Below are positions 60,970 to 64,000 of a stretch of 64,000 bases of DNA, in pieces. The notes beneath the pieces were generated by a model. It saw nothing but the letters and a program-made list of their open reading frames with translations. It had not been told where the DNA came from and made no database searches. How positions within the stretch are numbered: the first letter of the stretch is position 1; each line of letters opens with the position of its first letter. The position numbers and the translations under genes were made by a program. This DNA comes from Sapria himalayana (Eukaryota > Streptophyta > Magnoliopsida > Malpighiales > Rafflesiaceae), in NCBI GenBank assembly GCA_029783825.1, contig JAREIK010000526.1:97781-161780 (forward strand), given 5' to 3'.

Positions 60970-61361
60970 ATAGTCTTGCTTCCTCTCCTTTCCGTCGAGT
61001 TCGCAGATATGTCTGACCTTATTCCTTTTTACTTTACTTTCAAAATTACTTTCTTTTTATGGAACATCTGACTCAATGGAAAATAAAAGTGGGGGACTGG
61101 TCTTTCATTCCTTTCTGGAGGCAAGGGCAAGCAAGGAAGGGAATGAGCTCTAATATAAATCTAATAGGAATAGACATTCGCATTTTAAGTTGTTTTCGAG
61201 TCTGAGGTTGTTGATGTTATAAACGAAGGGTCTGGTAGTTATGACTTTCCTTACCTTCTTTCAATCATCCGAGGGCGTAAATGACTGAGGACCAGGCAAA
61301 GTCCTTACCTTACTTACCCGGCCAAAGCAAAGGCGACATTGACCATGCGAAAGGCTAAGGT

Positions 61362-61374
61362 CCCACGGAGCGGT
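61362..61374 (-). repeat. 13-bp dispersed repeat (CCCACGGAGCGGT on plus)
   Basis: Exact family member in minus orientation, 43 bases before the promoter-like motif upstream of atp6. Confidence 0.8.
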
Positions 61375-61416
61375 CAGGAAGGAGGTTGACTTGATGTTTC
61401 ATCTAACTAGAAATCT

Positions 61417-61425
61417 CGTAAGAGA
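61417..61425 (+). promoter_or_regulatory. Candidate atp6 promoter motif CGTAAGAGA
   Basis: Exact match to the dicot mitochondrial CRTAAGAGA consensus, in the right orientation and about 125 bases upstream of the first ATG of the atp6 frame. Part of it pairs with CTCTTATG downstream, so a small hairpin could form in the leader. No transcript evidence is available here. Confidence 0.45.
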
Positions 61426-61549
61426 GGAGAGAACCTCTTATGCCCAAACCCAAAGACTCCCATGTCTTTCTTGGTTGGACCAAGGCGATTTCCGATCCGA
61501 CAAGTCTTTCTTATTATGAGATCTTAGAGCAAGAAGCGGAACAACATGA

Positions 61550-62365
61550 ATGAAAGAAATAGTGTTTCTGACGATTACGCCCAATAGCCCACTTGAGCAA
61601 TTTGTGATTCTCCCATTGATTCCTATGAATATAGGAAACTTGTATTTCTCATTCACAAATCCATCTTTGTTTATGCTGCTAACTCTCAGTTTGGTCCTAC
61701 TTCTGGTTCATTTTGTTACTAAAAACGGAGGAGGAAACTCAGTACCAAATGCTTGGTAATCTTCGGTAGAGCTTCTTTATGATTTCGTGCTGAACCTGGT
61801 AAACGAACAAATAGGTGGTCTTTCCGGAAAAGTCAAACAACAATTTTTCCCTTGCATCTCGGTCACTTTTACTTTTTCGTTATTTCGTAATCCCCAAGGT
61901 ATGATACCTTATAGCTTCACAGTTACAAGTTATTTTCTCATGACTTTGAGTCTCTCATTTTCTATTTTTATTGGCATTACTATAGTGAGATTTCAAAACA
62001 ATGGGCTTCCTTTTTTAAGCTTCTTATTACCCGCGGGAGTCCCACTGCCGTTAGCACCTTTTTTAGTACTTATTGAACTCATCTCTTATTGTTTTCGCTC
62101 ATTAAGCTTAGGAATACGTTTATTTGCTAATATGATGGCTGGTCATAGTTCAATAAAGATTTTAAGTGGGTTCGCTTGGACTATGCTATGTATGAATGAT
62201 CTTTTATATTTAATAGGGGATCCAGGTCCTTTATTTATAGTTCTTGCATTAACTGGCCCGGAATTAGGTGTAGCTATATCACAAGCTCATGTTTTTATGA
62301 TCTTAATCTGTATTTACTTGAATGATGCTACAAATCTCCATCAAAGTGGTTATTTTGTTTTATAA
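61550..62365 (+). pseudogene. atp6: atp6 (ATP synthase subunit a), full core length with an in-frame TAA
   Basis: ATP6 forms the proton half-channels of the mitochondrial F0 sector. One continuous frame gives SPLEQFVILPLIPMNIGNLY, SLFMLLTLSLVLLLVHFVTK, GGGNSVPNAW, then TAA (61757-61759) in place of the expected Gln codon, then ELLYDFVLNLVNEQIGGLSG, GMIPYSFTVTS, FLLPAGVPLPLAPFLVL, SLGIRLFANMMAGHS (with the essential Arg in GIRLFANMM), GFAWTMLCMNDLLY, ALTGPELGVAISQAHVF and CIYLNDATNLHQSGYF, ending VL and TAA. Pro and Ser at several positions (GDPGP, TGPELGVAIS) look like known C-to-U edit sites in their unedited state, so much of the divergence is normal. C-to-U editing cannot remove the TAA. 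It is therefore probably a pseudogene or second copy, unless reverse editing or an assembly error is involved. The N-terminal extension found in many plants is not evident. Confidence 0.88.
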
Positions 62366-64000
62366 TTGAAAAAAAGCGAGGAGCGAAGCATGCTCCCGAG
62401 TTTACGAGGTGAATGAGTGATCACTTCGCCCGACCCCGGATCGAATCAAAAAGTTGCCATGGTGTTTTCTTTATGAAGTAGGGCGGCTAACACTAGATGA
62501 TATGTTTGCGGGGGAAGGCCTTTTTTTGTTCAGTAAGGCAGTTTTGGTTGACTCGTTGAGTATACAGCGGGCGAGCTGACGAACGAATGAATGAGTAGCT
62601 AAACGCTCTGTATTTGGTCACTTCTTTCTTTTGGCGAGATTCTCATATATAAAAAGAATGCATGAAGGTCAGCACTATCTTCACTACTTTGATCTCTAAT
62701 CCATTAAAGGGGATGTCGGTGCCATTCAAAGAATCCCTGGGGTTGGCTTTACTTTAGGCTCTATCTGAGTTCAGCCGGGTTTCTTTCACTCACTGGTAGA
62801 GTACTTTGTTGCTTAGCAGCGAAATTCCTAGCTTTCAATATAAGAGGATCCGTTATGTGATGTCTTCTCATTCTTTTGCCCTCATCGAATGTGAGCCCAT
62901 TTCTCAACCTTTTGGTAGACGGATCCCTGACCCATAAATGCTATCAGTTTGCTTATCTTATTCAGACAAAGAGCTTTTAGTTGGGGAATGAAAGTCTCTT
63001 CCTTCCCATTCCCAACCTGATACGATAAGAAGCTTTCCTCCTTGCACGAATCGAAGGGGAGACGGAGACTCTTTGCTCTAAAAACTATTGTTGGTTGGTG
63101 GCTTCCTGAGCAGCTGGTAAAAAGAAAGATATGTCAACAAGATCTCGTAACTAAAGACTTTTCTCAATCAACAGACCGCATATAGAAATCAACTTTTCTA
63201 GCTAAGAAGGTATGTAGCCAAGTCCCTTTCTCAATGGGAATCAGTCCCCGTATTCTTATCAGCCGCTAAGGGGCTTTTCTTTCTCTCTTTTTATCTGGTA
63301 TATTAGGTGGAAGAGTAAAAGACTCAGTTCCTTTGATTTTTCTTTGAGCTTTTCCAAAAGGTAATTGATTCGCTTAGCATGCCCTAGCTCTGCCGCTTAA
63401 ACAACTGGGGCTAAGGAGATGATCAAATTCATTCTTTTTGCCTCAGTCTTTAGACTCATCCTTCGGTCGTTGATAGCGACAGCACGATAGAGAATGGTCA
63501 GTCCACTACCCACCCTATGCCGCTTTCTTGTTTGTCGGCCGTTGGCGACCACTCCTATGATCTTGCCCTTATCAAGCATTCCGGAACTTCAATTCACATC
63601 CGAGGAACTTATAGTGCTAGATGGGACTTTTTCTCTTTCTTGCCTGGGATTGGCGCTGTGCCCGGGATCACGAATACCTCATCCCTGAGAGTCTTTTTTC
63701 TTTTCTAGCTCGCCTGTGCTCTTGGCTTGATCTTATACCATGATTTGTTCTTTCTTCGTTTCAGCGGCCTTTGAGAATCTCTTTTCGCTATGGTATGCTC
63801 CCATATCGATGGATGGGCGAGTGACTATTGCTCTTCAACTTCGTTGGTCAATTGAGTGGTTTTTTCTCCCCTTGATTTTTGCGTTTCCGGGGGCGCGAAG
63901 GCTGAGACTTCTACTGATAGCAAGCACCGGTACTTGGATTCGGCTTGGAACCAATCTCGTTATCATATAATATAAATATATATAAAAAAGATAGCAGCCC
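62366..64000. other. Region downstream of atp6, no gene recognised
   Basis: Directly after the atp6 stop, AAAAAAAGCGAGGAGCGAAG matches in place the usual longer C-terminus out of frame. Overlapping plus-strand frames at 63494-63708 and 63740-63970 (76 codons, hydrophobic C-terminal half) and a minus-strand frame at 63397-63579 show no family I can name. The last 40 bases are an AT run. Confidence 0.5.

Larger units (their letters stand above)
59440..61549. other. Intergenic sequence upstream of atp6
   Basis: No gene is recognised. Contains a long-form GC-rich repeat (60950-60969), a 13-bp repeat (61362-61374) and the promoter-like motif at 61417-61425. The 69-codon frame at 60862-61071 is Phe/Tyr/Leu-rich and spans the long-form repeat, and I do not regard it as a gene. 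Confidence 0.5.

Noticed and set aside
63494..63970. Overlapping plus-strand frames at the right end, considered as a ccm-type membrane protein
   Set aside because: Beyond being hydrophobic they match none of the cytochrome c maturation proteins or other mitochondrial genes I know.
1..64000. CRISPR arrays, bacterial operons, phage or restriction systems
   Set aside because: No regularly spaced repeats with unique spacers and no prokaryote-type gene clusters; the content is plant organelle and transposon sequence.

Overview
The window reads as flowering-plant organellar DNA of mitochondrial type, joined at its left end to about 5 kb of nuclear-type transposon sequence. The mitochondrial assignment rests on two recognisable genes: nad1 exon 1 (minus strand, 52904-53281), with the ACG initiator that is edited to AUG in angiosperms and followed by the 5' half of its trans-spliced group II intron, and an atp6 reading frame (plus strand, 61550-62365). 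A short chloroplast-derived rbcL fragment (11065-11397) and scattered scraps of LTR retrotransposons are also typical of large plant mitochondrial genomes. I cannot name the species.

Layout. 1-3072 (minus): a decayed plant LINE whose ORF1 (DUF4283-like domain, CCHC knuckle) and ORF2 (endonuclease, start of reverse transcriptase cut by the window edge) are still arranged as in the intact element. 3188-3407: an 81-bp tandem repeat in the place of the LINE 5' region. 4390-4870 (minus): the C-terminal dimerisation part of a hAT transposase. 5-52 kb: gene-poor sequence with the rbcL fragment, Ty1/copia and Ty3/gypsy reverse-transcriptase fragments (31.4-35.2, 46.4-46.7 and 48.9-49.1 kb, all plus strand), unknown ORFs, short dispersed GC-rich repeats and decayed duplications. 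A 2.57-kb direct repeat lies at 19603-22172 and 56857-59439. nad1 exon 1 and atp6 are in the last 12 kb.

The central question is whether this is a mitochondrial chromosome holding nuclear insertions or a nuclear locus holding transferred mitochondrial DNA. Both recognisable genes and the rbcL fragment carry damage: an in-frame TAA in atp6 and TAG in rbcL, each where CAA or CAG is expected, and in nad1 a three-codon loss plus changes at conserved residues. The two copies of the 2.57-kb repeat differ mainly by transitions, many of them CG versus TG/CA, which suggests deamination of methylated cytosine in the nucleus. Neither reading is proven here. No rRNA gene, complete tRNA gene or CRISPR array was found. 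Most of the window is intergenic sequence in which I recognise nothing.
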